Source: Lonicera japonica (taxonomy: Eukaryota; Streptophyta; Magnoliopsida; Dipsacales; Caprifoliaceae). From it: a stretch of DNA of 64,000 nt. Location: the NCBI GenBank assembly GCA_021464415.1, contig CM038468.1, forward strand, positions 62,761,220 to 62,825,219, written 5' to 3'. The position numbers were made by a program, and so were the translations under genes. Under the pieces are notes generated by a model. It was not told the origin of the DNA, did no database searches, and saw only the letters and a program-made list of their open reading frames with translations. Of the stretch, positions 25,295 to 37,079 are shown one piece after another; the stretch's first letter is position 1; each line of letters begins with the position of its first letter.

Positions 25295-26033
25295 ATATTT
25301 TTAGAGTGGTGCTGTTGACACACTCGCTTTACACTCTAACACTTTAACGTTGGCATTAATTCGATGTATGTGAATCGAATAAGTAAGTACATACTCGGTG
25401 CATATGAGTTGAGCTTGTATATATATATATTTTGTATCCAACACTTACTCGGCATATATCCAGCAAGAATATGATCATTTGTTCGATATACATGCCAAAA
25501 AAAATGTTACCAAGTAAATTATTGTGTGTCAGTGACAGCTACACATCACGAGTGATAATTATTTAAGGTGCGCGAAAGATAACTTGAACACTCTGTAGGG
25601 CAACCCGCAAAACAAAAAAAAAAAAAACACCCACCATTCTTTCAAGTTTGTAATAAAGTGGACTATTTGTAATCCAGCTCTTATTTTTAGGGCCCAAATA
25701 AAGTGGACAATTTAGTTATCCACCAGTTTATGGCCTAGAGACATTGAGCGAGTGTTGGGCAAGTCCAAAGCCCCACGGGCCATGGTCTATCCACGCGTCT
25801 GGTTTAATCATCACAAAAAAACCCATACAGTCCCCCACCCACCATCTGACGCGTCTCTCAATAATAACTGTTCAACTGAAAACTACATCCTCACCGTCCG
25901 TTTTTCCTTTTCGCCTATCGGGCTTCACGATCTATGTGAGGTGAGCTCGCAAATATTCTCAACATTCAACGAAATCTTCTTTCCATAATCAATCAGTTGA
26001 ATTGCTGCAAATTCGTTACAAAGCATCATTTCC
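25295..26033 (+). promoter_or_regulatory. Promoter and leader region of the complex I gene
   Basis: This region lies between the copia LTR and the ATG. GGGCCCAA at 25690-25697 contains the TGGGCY word (minus strand), known as a site II element in plant genes for mitochondrial and ribosomal proteins. Further GGGCC-like words occur near 25780. No clear TATA box was seen, which is common for such genes. The transcription start was not determined. Confidence 0.45.
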
Positions 26034-28894
26034 ATGGTATTACTCTTCTTCTCGATCTCTATTGCTGTTTTTGCTATTTTCTTCACTTTTCTATCTATAC
26101 GCACGTGCATATCATTTTACGTATCAGAATGTCTGTGTTAAATGTGAGAGTTGTATACTGATTCATTGTCGTTTCTTACGGTTTAATTCGAATGTGAATT
26201 ACACAATCTTCTATTTGTTTATCTCCTCCTGGTGAATTAGTCGAGGGGAAGAGACAACGGAAACCCTAAAGTTTCAATTGCAATGTGGCTCTCGCTTAGA
26301 CTTCATATATTTTCATTTCCGTTTCCTTCTCCACTATTAAAGAGTTTTTTCATTGTATTACTTAGAAGATGAAGATTATGAATCTGTCCATGATATGAAT
26401 CTATGATGCGCATTGATTTTTTCCCCTTCTGACTGTGTATGAACTCTCGGGCTTGAGACAAGTATACTGCTAACTGCCTAACTGTATGTTTTAGGAATTA
26501 TTTGGTTCTGTCTTGGAACTTGCCCAGCCAGGAAAAATAACGAAAGACGTGTTTTTTTGGGTTTGCTCAGGGACGGAGCCAGGATTTTAGGTTTGGGGGG
26601 ACGAGAATATAAATGAATCAACAGCAAGAAATAATTATTACAAAAATTATTCAACCTAAATTTTACCATCAAATAATAAAGCAAGTTAACGCAAAAATAT
26701 AACATATATAATATGTCAATATATATACAATTACAAAAAATACACACACATATATATATACATATGATTACCCATGTGAGTAAGTTACATTAAACACATT
26801 GACTTACTTAATCTTTTCAAAATAATTTGAGGGGACGATACTTAATGTTTTCAAAATAATTTGAGGAGGCATACTTAATCTTTTCAAAATAATTTGAGGG
26901 GACGAGCTTTTATATTTTTTTTATAAATACAAAATTACTACTATATCTAATCTATTTTTAAAAGAATTTGGGGTGGCGACCGCCCCCGCATGCCCCCCCC
27001 CTAGATCCATCACTGGGTTTGCTGATGTCGGGATGATTTATTAAATTAAACTAATTAATACAGTATTGCACTTGGATAAAGTAATTTGGAGTTCAAATTT
27101 GTCTGGAATTGGATTGAGAGACCTAACTCCTGAGGGGAGGGGATAATTTAGAGAAGTTATAATTTGTTTATGAGACTGATTTAGTTCATTTCCTGACTCT
27201 TGAGGGTCCTTCCCCCTCTGAAATCTTGTTGCCGGGGGTGAGTTGCGGTGTGGGGGTGTTGAGACCTTGCACTAACATGTTGGTTAGCATTTGCTTGTTC
27301 GGACAATTTAAGTAAGAGCAGTGTTCTGAACTCTATAGAGTATTCTAATTTACTCTGCTTGCAAAAGCAAAAGCAAGAGCAAGAGTACTGATATTACTTC
27401 TATATGTCTAACCTAGAATCTTATTTTGCAACATTTGTATAGGCACCCATCAAGGGCATTCTTTCTCTTCAAAGGATTGCTTTGTCTAGGCATCACGGCG
27501 AGAGTTGGATCCTGGGCAGTAGATTATTCAGCACTCAGTCTCCACCAGCTGCTAGTGCTCCACAAGCTCCCCCACCTCCCGAGAAAACGCACTTTGGTGG
27601 GCTGAAAGATGAAGATCGTATTTTCACCAACCTGTATGGGTTGCATGACCCCTTTCTTAAAGGTGCCATGAAGCGAGGTGATTGGTATAGAACCAAAGAC
27701 CTAGTAATCAAGGGCTCTGACTGGATTGTTAATGAAATGAAGAAATCTGGTCTCCGTGGACGTGGTGGTGCCGGTTTCCCATCTGGCCTCAAATGGTCCT
27801 TCATGCCAAAGGTATCTGATGGGCGTCCTTCCTATCTTGTTGTCAATGCCGATGAGAGTGAACCTGGAACATGTAAAGATAGGGAGATTATGCGCCATGA
27901 TCCCCACAAGTTATTAGAAGGATGCCTTATAGCTGGAGTGGGTATGAGGGCTAGTGCTGCATATATCTATATTAGGGGTGAATATGTGAATGAACGATTA
28001 AATCTTGAGAAGGCTAGGAAAGAAGCTTATGCAGCTGGATACTTGGGGAAGGATGCATGTGGATCTGGTTATGATTTTGATGTACATATCCACTATGGTG
28101 CTGGTGCGTATATTTGCGGTGAAGAGACGGCACTTCTAGAGAGCCTTGAGGGGAAGCAAGGAAAACCTAGATTGAAGCCTCCTTTTCCGGCAAATGCAGG
28201 GCTATATGGGTGCCCTACAACTGTTACCAATGTGGAAACAGTAGCTGTTTCTCCCACCATTTTAAGGCGGGGTCCGGAGTGGTTTTCTAGCTTTGGCAGG
28301 AAGAACAATTCTGGGACAAAACTATTTTGCGTGTCGGGCCATGTGAACAAGCCTTGCACGGTTGAAGAGGAGATGAGTATACCGTTGAAGGAGTTGATAG
28401 AGAGGCACTGTGGTGGTGTTAGAGGTGGATGGGACAATTTACTGGCAGTTATACCGGGTGGATCTTCTGTACCGTTGATTCCCAAGCCCATATGCGAGGA
28501 TGTGCTAATGGATTTTGACGCACTCAAGGCAGTTCAGTCGGGGTTGGGAACTGCAGCAGTTATTGTGATGGATAAGTCAACCGATGTGGTGGATGCAATT
28601 GCAAGGTTATCGTACTTCTACAAGCATGAGAGTTGTGGTCAGTGTACACCTTGCAGGGAGGGAACAGGATGGCTATGGATGATTATGGAAAGAATGAAGA
28701 TTGGGAATGCAAAGTTGGAGGAGATTGATATGCTTCAGGAGGTGACTAAGCAGATTGAAGGACACACAATCTGCGCTTTGGGTGATGCTGCAGCCTGGCC
28801 TGTTCAGGGTCTTATTAGGCACTTTAGACCCGAACTTGAGAGGAGGATCAGGGAGCGTGCAGACAGAGAGTTACAGCAAGCTGCTGCTGCTTGA
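26034..28894 (+). CDS. CI51: Complex I 51-kDa subunit, mitochondrial (NDUFV1 / CI51), 484 aa
   Basis: NADH:ubiquinone oxidoreductase flavoprotein 1. It binds NADH and FMN and carries Fe-S cluster N3 at the tip of the matrix arm of complex I. Coding parts are 26034-26036 (the ATG alone) and 27443-28894. The donor ATG|GTATTACTC and acceptor TTTGTATAG|GCACCC give M followed by [11 protein letters not shown]. An Arg-rich presequence ending near LFSTQ fits mitochondrial import. [13 protein letters not shown] is the FMN/NADH-binding loop. Cys399, Cys402 and Cys405 (SCGQCTPC) with Cys445 (HTICALGD) are the four cluster ligands. Length matches the roughly 486 aa of Arabidopsis CI51. The main coding exon has no internal intron. 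The 1.4-kb intron contains a MITE. Confidence 0.96.
26568..27014. mobile_element. MULE-type MITE in the CI51 intron (447 bp)
   Basis: It starts CAGGGACGGAGCCAGGAT and ends CTAGATCCATCACT, whose inverse is close to the start. GGGTTTGCT is present on both sides (26559-26567 and 27015-27023), a perfect 9-bp duplication typical of Mutator-like elements. Inside, a unit of about 33 bp (ACTTAATCTTTTCAAAATAA and then TTTGAGGGGACG) occurs three times at about 26807-26906. It has no coding capacity and lies about 430 bp before the splice acceptor. Confidence 0.85.
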
Positions 28895-29179
28895 TTCTTT
28901 GAGTCAGGTTTCTTCATGAACCTTTTCGCATCTTTGAATATATCATTTTTTGTGACTTCAGAGATTTGCTGAGTTCATTCAGTGAACTTGACTGTTCTTG
29001 TTCTGTATTTAAATGTTTATGCGGCTCCAGAGAGGGTGACTAATTGCTAATTGATTTTGCAGCTATGTTTTGAGTCAACCATTGATACTATTCAGTCCCA
29101 CCCTTGCGTTTTAAACGCTAAGAGGGGTGCCTAATTGCTTATGTTGGTTGGTGGTAGTATTTTGAGTCATCCTCCTAAC
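28895..29179 (+). other. Probable 3' UTR of CI51
   Basis: Unique T-rich sequence after the TGA stop with no coding region. No canonical AATAAA was found close to the stop; the polyadenylation site is unknown. Confidence 0.4.
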
Positions 29180-29739
29180 CATGGGTGTAGCCACACTGTG
29201 GCGAGGGGGTGAGCGCGCACCCCGATGATTTCGGCAATTTTTTTTTTTTTTAAATAAAAAATATAGGGACTTATATGCATAAATTTATAGTTGAGGATAT
29301 ATAATTGTAAGAAATAAAAGAGGAGGGGCATTTGAAGAATTGAAATACACTTAAGTGAGGAGAGAGAACCCGAGACTCTCCCCCATTTCTTTTTCGTTCT
29401 CTTCTCCCCTGTTCGTATATGTTGAAAAAAAAAAGGAACAAGTTATGTTTGAATTTTTCTCTTTAATCAAAATTTATATTTGTTCGTATAGGTATAAAAA
29501 AAAACATAACAACCATAAGACAATTGGATATTATGAATGCAGTTGGGTATTAACATAACGGCCATTATACGAATAGCAATAATATGGATGTTATGATATG
29601 CAATTGGTTATTAATTTAATAAATGTTGAATTTATATGCCGATTTTAGAATGAAGAAGTATTATAGTAAAATAGGAACAAGTTCCTCCTCCGGCCGAAAA
29701 TTGCGCACCCCCGGCCGGAAATTCCTGGCTACGCCACTG
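29180..29739. mobile_element. Second MULE-type MITE, downstream of CI51 (560 bp)
   Basis: The left end CATGGGTGTAGCCACAC and the inverse of the right end, CAGTGGCGTAGCCAGG, are related to each other and to the tips of the MITE at 26568. CTCCTAAC flanks both sides (29172-29179 and 29740-29747), a perfect 8-bp duplication. The terminal parts are GC-rich and the interior AT-rich. No transposase is present. Confidence 0.82.
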
Positions 29740-32700
29740 CTCCTAACTGCTGTAATAGGAATGACTTACATGCACAAATTGTGTACAACATTTGAGCATA
29801 AAATTGTGTCAAGGACTTCATTGGTCAGGTAATTAAGGGTCCCCTATTGAACCAGTCAAGTTTTTTGACACATCATCTTGTGCACAATTTTTCTTGTATA
29901 TAACATTACTCTTTTGAGAATCTCCCCGACATAATTGGAAGATCTGCTCATTAGTTGATCAATACTTTTTTAAATGGAGCAAGGTTTTTAAGCTCAGTTT
30001 AGGAAGGGCAATGAAGAAGGGCTTGGTCTGGACGACCCCTATCCAAACCCATGCCCAACACAATACATCGTTGCCTGCCTGTCCTGGGTAAATTTACGCA
30101 TTTCTTCCCCTTCTCTGCAAATGAGGAGCCTGCCACTGCCTCTGCTCACTGAGGAACAACCCACTATACATTGAAATGGATGGTTTTTGGGTTTTGTGTT
30201 TGCTTGTCAGAGCCCTGTGAAATAACTTTGAGCGGTGGTGAGGGAAGAAGGGAGGTTGAACCCTAATCTTCTTATTGTAAATATGAAGTATAAATATTGG
30301 AGGTAAAAAAAAGGCAGGGTATCTATGTACTCTTATCTTTGGGACCCTTCCAGCTTATTCCCATCACGAACAGTGTTGAAAAAAATTGTATAACATTCTA
30401 AAATTCCTCAGTCAGGTGCTGTGTATACCCCTTGCCACTCGCAAAACTCCTTGCATTTTTTGGAGAAACTGAACTCACCCCTATACGAACAGGTGAAAAT
30501 GCCTTCCCCACTTTAAACCCTATGCATCCATACTTCTTGAGTGACATTTGTTGCTCAATATTGCTACACAAAAACTTTTGGGAAAGTAAAAGCTGATTTC
30601 TGAATGATGACTTGTGAGCAAATTGTTTACTCTGTTGAGTGAAGATGCAATGCAATTCATGGTATTTATTGATTCATGTTCTGTTTTGCAGTGAAAAAAG
30701 GTATGTGCTGCTGAATACTGTGGGAATAAGAATGTAGGAATTACTACAGAAAATGGAGAGGAGAGGCTACTCAGGGTGCTTATGTATGGCCTAGGGAACA
30801 GCATCTTTATTTTTATTTTATTTTCAGATGCGTGTATCAACTACAATTGCGTTGGAGATACTATATTGTCCTTCCTTCTTGATATGTCGAAGCCATGGTA
30901 ACTTATGTTGTTCCTTGTTTGTTTGATGATTTTTTTCATCATCCTATCATAGTTTTTTTAGAACTCAAAGGAACGTTGCTTTCAATTATGTCTATTTTGT
31001 CAATAAAACAAACACAATGTTGCCATTTATACTTGACATCGTATGTATTTGTTCCCATTTTTAATATTGCCTAAGAATTGTTTGATTATGATGCACTTTT
31101 GACTAAAAAAGAACATGGGCAAGCAATGCAAGTTGTGTTTGGTAGAGTGGCTGGCATTCATGCAAGTGCGTCATACTTTCATGGCAGAGGAAATCCCTGT
31201 GAATGTTTTGGATTACTCTATTAGTCGACAAGCCTGATATACTTCTAAAGTTAACATCTTTGTTGTGTTATTATGATTGAACAATATTTTGCAGGATTCT
31301 TTGAAAATATATATTTTATTTTAAAAAATAAATATCTTTCAGCTTCCTTGTAAAATAATAAAGCAAAAGTAAATGATGTAAACATAAGTTGGGATTGTAG
31401 ACACCGGATAAGTCGCTAATAATTTGTTTTAAAAAGTAGAGTAGTAATTGTCAAGTAACATTGAGAAGGTTGTTGAAATAAGAGGAGTAATTTAGGAAGA
31501 TGTTATTGGATACCCATGCTATACAGATTTTTGAGTGGTTGATAAAAGAAGGAAAATCTTGATGAGAGAAATAAAGAGTCAACAATCACACAGAATACAA
31601 CAATTATGTTTGTGGTATTTAATCATTTCGATGGCAAGTCTACTCCAAAAGAGTCAAAACAAACAATCACTTAAAATACCGCAATATATGTAGTGGTGGT
31701 GGTTTCGCACGGCTCTTAACAATACAGAAAAGGATGGATCATGTTGTTGGTATCGAAGCGATACACTGAAAAAATATTTGAAGAGCCAATTCGGACTTGA
31801 CAAACGCCAGCTAGCTTTGAGAGGATAGTGACTCGGCGACTCTTTTTTTTTTTTTTATTATTATTATAATTTTTTTTTTTTTTTTTATTTTGAGGTGTGC
31901 TGTGGTGTCATGTCATCACAAACTCTCGATGCATCATCCATTACTAGCACAAGATGGCAAATATTTATTATATATTGAAATGTCATGCTGGACTGGATTC
32001 ATTTAAAATTTTAAATACACGTTACAAATTCATATTGTTGTATTTATGGATAAAATATCCTGTCATTGCTCCATATTTTTTATTTTTATTTTATTTTTTT
32101 TTACAAGAAAAAAAAAAAAAACCCTCATCTGAGCCTTCAAAATGCAAAATTGATGACAATCTTTTATCTTTCACATAATTTTTGTGGAGCCATGTCGTTT
32201 TTTCCTCCAATCAAACTCTTTAAATATTAAACAAATTGAAGGAGGACTTTTGAATTTTTAAATATAAAATGTCAAATTTACTTTTTAATTTATTGGAAAA
32301 TGCAAAAATAAAAATAAATTTATAGGTGAATTTACATCTTCTTTTTACCAACTTTTAATATTAAAAAAATAATAAAACATATCTAGTAAAAATGATTATT
32401 AGAGATCCCGGAAGCGTAGACTAATTGATGCGTTTTTTTGGATCAACCTGCTTTTTTTCTACAACCACCTAAGATGATACAAATGCTCCTAATTTACTTT
32501 TGAAGCTTAATTGAAGGCAAGTTAAAGTGTCCATGTCCAAGCAACTGGAGCCACTCATATCCCACTCTGTTAAAGGCCCTCAATTTATTTATTTATTTAT
32601 TATTTTTTTGCCATTTAAAGGCTATCAAATCAATTGAGATCTAGACAAGCACAGCTGCACAGTAGCACAAAATGATGGCCCCTATGATCCTCACAGGTCT

Positions 32701-33007
32701 CTTTCTTTCTTTCTTTCTTTTGTTGATTAGCCTTCTTCACCCCCACCCCCATTTACTTCTTAATTTCCTTTGATAGAAGAAGATTACGTAAAGTAAAATC
32801 CATCCCCTCGGCAAAGAAAACAAATCCCCCTTCTTTTTGGCATCATTAATTAGCTTTTCCTTCAAAAGGAAGAAGGGAAGAGAACACCATACATGTATGT
32901 GGTTGTGATGAGCTGACATAAAAATTAACTGAGTTTGTTCAACGTTGTACTTGTCCAGAGGTTCACTTGTGTCCACTACTTCTGCGATCTTTATACTTTT
33001 AACTCAG
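29740..33007. other. Intergenic
   Basis: No gene could be supported on either strand. Poly-T and T/A runs lie at 31841-31896 and 32080-32120. A TTTC microsatellite is at about 32701-32720. The last few hundred bases should hold the promoter and first leader exon of the DUF247 gene. Confidence 0.5.
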
Positions 33008-33349
33008 GTAATCTCTCCTCCTAACACATCATAATCTCTTCGATCTCATAATTTTTTTCTTTATCTTTTGTCTTTACTTAATTCTATATGCATCTCTCTT
33101 CTTCTTCTTCTTCTTCTTCTTCTTTAATGCTCATCTGCAGAATCCTTTTTTTGTTTTAAAAACTATTCTTTTTCATGGAGTATTTGTTTATCATTGTCAA
33201 TTTTTAGAACTAAAGTAGACTTTATTTGTGTGATGTTATTATATTATATTATTTTAAATAATTAATAAGTATTAACTTCGTGTGTGTGAAACTCGACTTG
33301 TCTTCAAGTGAATATGTAAACTCATCTATATATATATATCGCCTCGCAG
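33008..33349 (+). other. Probable leader intron of the DUF247 gene
   Basis: CAG|GTAATC at 33007/33008 and CGCCTCGCAG|G at 33349/33350 are good splice signals, and the acceptor lies one base before the ATG. A CTT microsatellite (about 33097-33124) lies inside. Inferred from sequence only. Confidence 0.5.
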
Positions 33350-33350
33350 G

Positions 33351-34694
33351 ATGGCAGATTCACTAACTAATGGGCTAAGTGAAGTCACTTCTCTGTTGGG
33401 CGAGAAGAAAAATGAACATGTTTCTATTGAACTAAAGAACCTGAACAAACTCTTGGCCTCTACCATCAACCAAAAACTACGCCGCGATTCTCCGTACCTG
33501 TCGAAAAATTGCATCTACAGAGTACCAACGACCCTTAGAAGGCTCAACGAGAAGAGCTACGATCCTAACGTAGTCTCAATTGGCCCTCTTCACCACGGCC
33601 AAGAGCGATTATTACACATGGAGAAGATGAAATTGTGGTACTTGAATTGCCTCCTCGAACGGTTACCGTTGCCCCCAGAGGAGACTTTGGAGCACCTTGT
33701 TCAAAGCATAAGGGAACAAGCGGATTGCGCTATCGACTACTATGCGGAGAAGGTTGATTTAAGCGAAGATAAGTTCATAGAAATGATGGTTGTTGATGGT
33801 TGCTTCTTAATAGAGCTCTTTAGAAGAGATTCTTGGTTAGTGCCTAGAGAGAAAAGTGACCCAATATTCAACACTTCTTGGATGCATGAAAATCTCTACC
33901 ATGACTTGATTTTGCTAGAGAATCAAATCCCTTGGTGCGTTCTTCAGCATTTGTTTTACCTCACCGTATCTGTCCACGAACAAGAACCCGATTTCTTGAT
34001 CAAACTCGTACTCAAATTCTTTGAAACAATGATGCTGATGACCGTGCCAGCGCAGTTTAAGTCTAGGGGAAGGGAAATCAAGCATATCTTGGACTTGCTA
34101 CGCAGTAGTTTTCTGTTTTCATTCGAAGATTATAACCCAACAAATACCAACTGGGAACTATTTCCTTCGGTAACGGATTTACTCCGAGCTGGGGTGAAAT
34201 TCAAGAAGGGGAATCCTGATGATATTCTTCACATAGATTTCAGAAATGGTGTTTTTGAAATCCCTCCAATAAAGATTAAAGGGAATTCGGAATCCTTGTT
34301 CCGCAACCTCATAGCTTACGAGCAATGTGACCGTGAGTGTACCGACAAGTTCACGTCATACGCAGTTTTCCTCGATAACCTCATCAACACTAGCAGGGAC
34401 GCAGACTTGCTATGCGACCAAAGGATTGTTGCACACGCATTGAGCATTGAGGATGTAACTCATCTCTTCAACGGGCTTTATAATGACACTCTTGTCTATG
34501 ACTTCTATTATGGAGGGTTGTCTCGGAAGGTAAATGAATATTATAGATCTGAATGGCCAAGATGGAGGGCGACCTTGAAGCGCGATTATTTCAATAACCC
34601 ATGGTCCATCGCCTCATTTATTGCTGCCATTTTGGTACTTGTTTTTACTTTTACACAGACTTTGTTTTCCATCATCTCGCCCAGGGGCTTATGA
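33351..34694 (+). CDS. DUF247 membrane protein, 447 aa
   Basis: A single coding exon from ATG 33351 to TGA 34694. The protein has the plant DUF247 layout: a variable N-terminus, then CIYRVP, SIGPLHHG and MEKMKLWYL. Next come VDGCFLIELF, the LLENQIPWCVL segment, and FIEMMVVDG earlier in the domain. A C-terminal hydrophobic helix (about residues 423-442, SFIAAILVLVFTFTQTLF) is followed by a few basic residues. DUF247 proteins are plant-specific, usually with one C-terminal membrane anchor. Members are candidate self-incompatibility determinants in grasses, but most have no known role. The start is set by the ATG right after a strong splice acceptor. No truncation is seen. It converges with the OTU gene 472 bp downstream. 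Confidence 0.92.
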   Translation: MADSLTNGLSEVTSLLGEKKNEHVSIELKNLNKLLASTINQKLRRDSPYLSKNCIYRVPTTLRRLNEKSYDPNVVSIGPLHHGQERLLHMEKMKLWYLNCLLERLPLPPEETLEHLVQSIREQADCAIDYYAEKVDLSEDKFIEMMVVDGCFLIELFRRDSWLVPREKSDPIFNTSWMHENLYHDLILLENQIPWCVLQHLFYLTVSVHEQEPDFLIKLVLKFFETMMLMTVPAQFKSRGREIKHILDLLRSSFLFSFEDYNPTNTNWELFPSVTDLLRAGVKFKKGNPDDILHIDFRNGVFEIPPIKIKGNSESLFRNLIAYEQCDRECTDKFTSYAVFLDNLINTSRDADLLCDQRIVAHALSIEDVTHLFNGLYNDTLVYDFYYGGLSRKVNEYYRSEWPRWRATLKRDYFNNPWSIASFIAAILVLVFTFTQTLFSIISPRGL

Positions 34695-35166
34695 TTTGAT
34701 TACTCTCATGTTGTTCTGTAATACATGCGAAGTTTAATTCTCTTTAAAGACTTTACTGCTATTAACTCCAGAATGAGAATGAGAGTAAGGATATAATTTC
34801 ATCAATATATACACACACAAATGTTGCGAGACATTAGAGGGTCATACATGTATCTTGACCCACAACAGGCAGTCAAGTCCAAGTACATAGAGGAGAAAGA
34901 AAAGGCGAAGCGAGTCACCACTTTGAGAGACATTTTTTAGTTATTATTGTGCACAGAAACCTAAAGAAAACTAATTCAGAGTACTTATACATGACAATCG
35001 GTCTGGTGGTGGTCCAAGCATCCCTTCATTGGCTGTACCTGTCAATACATCGAAAAGAGTTCAGCAAGGATTTCATATAACTTTTGTATTAAAATATCAT
35101 TGTTACTATTATGAATTTTAGTTGGATGCAGTTTCTTATGGCATAACTAAAAGACTGCTAGAGCTC
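34695..35166. other. Convergent intergenic spacer
   Basis: A 472-bp spacer between the DUF247 stop and the OTU gene stop, which must hold both 3' ends. No repeat or further gene was seen. Confidence 0.6.
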
Positions 35167-37079
35167 TTACAAGTTAGGCTTTGGACTCCGCAATGCATCG
35201 TAGTGTCCATAACCATGATATAGAACACGAACAGGGTTCTCCTTGCCATAATCCTGACCATATTCTGCTATAATTTTAAGGTTACCAGACTTCTTGTCCC
35301 ACATAAAACATGTAATAGGAACCCTGTAAACAGAAACAGAGGTATGAGAATCTCATCAAAACTTGGTCTAGGTTTTCTAACACCAAGAACCAAACACACT
35401 CCCATCAATATTAATCAATGTAGACACATATTATGAGTTCTTAGTCTGACAATAGAATCCCCCATTATGAGTCTCATCCTCAAGTTGAGGAATGAGGAAG
35501 AAATTTTGTGGTAAGAATGGAATACATACTGTAGGACGTGCGAGGACATGAGCAATTCAGGTTCTCCTCCCCAAACATGGGGCTTTCGTATCTGTCGTAC
35601 ATATGTATCAAAATCACCTTCAAGGAACCTGCAAATGAATGCATACCTATGAGATGAATCATATAATATAACTTGGGCAAAATCAAGGGAGAAATTCAGG
35701 CGACACAATGCTAGTGATTTGATTTATCAAGTAACCAAGAACCCAAATTCTAACCAATCAAAAAACTTTAATGTACTACATTTATGTGCATCTTTTGCGT
35801 CTGTCAATATTCTTTGCAAACCCCAAGTATGATTCGAAGCAAAATCCTCTTTAAAAGATTCTACTATCAAACATGATGAAACTGGTTCAATATAAAATAT
35901 CTGGCTTGATTGTCTTTCCAATATCAAGGTGTGATCAAGAAAATGACTTTATGTACATAATTGACTTGTTACTACAAATAATGGTACATAATAAATCAAA
36001 ACCCAAGACATCTTACCATTCAGTTTCTGCTCGCCTCTTGACGAATTCATCTGCAACCTGTGAAGAAACCAATGCAACTGATGTTATCTCTCTGAGAAGG
36101 AAGAACAGAATTGACAGCAGTAACTACGAAAAATGAAAAGGAGTAAGTTGCAACGATAATCCAACTTCGGCCTTTGAGCAGATAAATGCAGATAAATAGA
36201 GTAGCGGGACAGGAAAAGGAATGTAAGTAGAAAAGGAGTAAAGCAACTATCAACTACAAAAAGAAAAGGCCACCAAATTATCTGCGGTGATTGTATGCGA
36301 TATATACACACAAAACCTTCATATATAAGTATTCACACGGGTTTAGGGACAACTATATAATAACGAGAGATTGTTAAAAAAAAAAAACTGAACATCCAAT
36401 ATCAATGTCGTGAGATTTCAGTGAGAATAAGATAAGCATTAAAATATACTTTGGTTCTGAGCTCATCAGCAAGTTCTTTCTCAAGACTCTCAGTTGGAGA
36501 TGGCTTTCCTGCTCTCAAACACGCACCATGAACCACGGATCGGAACAAACATCTTCCGTCTCCAGGTATGCCTGTTTGAACAGAATTTTCCAATCTCAAA
36601 ATTACTGAACCTGCTTTTTGTAATCGGGAATAATTATATTGATGGCTATGTGGTTCAGCTAAACATATTTATGAATAGTTGAAACCAAACATTGATATGC
36701 AGATTCTAAGTTCATTTAAAACTGTGCTATCAAAGATCAAAAATCCATAACGATTCCTGTTAACATGCCAAAAGAAAAAAAAAGAGTCAATTAATTTTAT
36801 TTTCTTTACAAATTTGTATTACTTTGATAATTCAACAATGTTCAGAGACAGAAATTTATCAGCATCTCATAAAATTGAAACTGCAACTAAAAAGGGAAAA
36901 TAAGTGTTCGTTTTTGTACAATTAGAGCTGCAAATATGAGCAGACAAAACAACAGATAAACAATCCGATCAGCAATTCATAAAATCAAATCACCGGACAC
37001 ATCTCTCCACCCACAAAAGGAAAAAAAAGAAGAATTAAAAGAAAAACAATGAAGAATACAAACCTAGTCCCAAATCCAT
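35167..37079 (-). CDS. OTU-domain cysteine protease, 157 aa, five exons
   Basis: Likely a deubiquitinase of the plant OTU group (resembles Arabidopsis At3g57810, from memory). Coding exons on the minus strand are 37079-37064 (16 nt), 36610-36450, 36057-36017 (41 nt), 35628-35530 and 35323-35167 (TAA). All introns are GT-AG and the joined frame is open. Catalytic Asp23 and Cys26 lie in GIPGDGRCLFRS and the catalytic His146 in GHYDAL. ADELRTKVADEF and GDFDTYVRQIRKPHVWGGEP are typical of the group. The protein is almost nothing but the OTU domain, without the long N-terminal extension of its relatives. The first exon was chosen because ATGGATTTGGGACTAG|GT supplies the required phase; a different upstream exon is possible. 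Confidence 0.85.

Noticed and set aside
28093..28527. Minus-strand 144-codon frame
   Set aside because: Antisense to the CI51 coding exon; composition fits a shadow frame.
30398..30840. Possible gene on the minus strand between CI51 and DUF247
   Set aside because: Two overlapping short frames without motifs or splice context; treated as chance.
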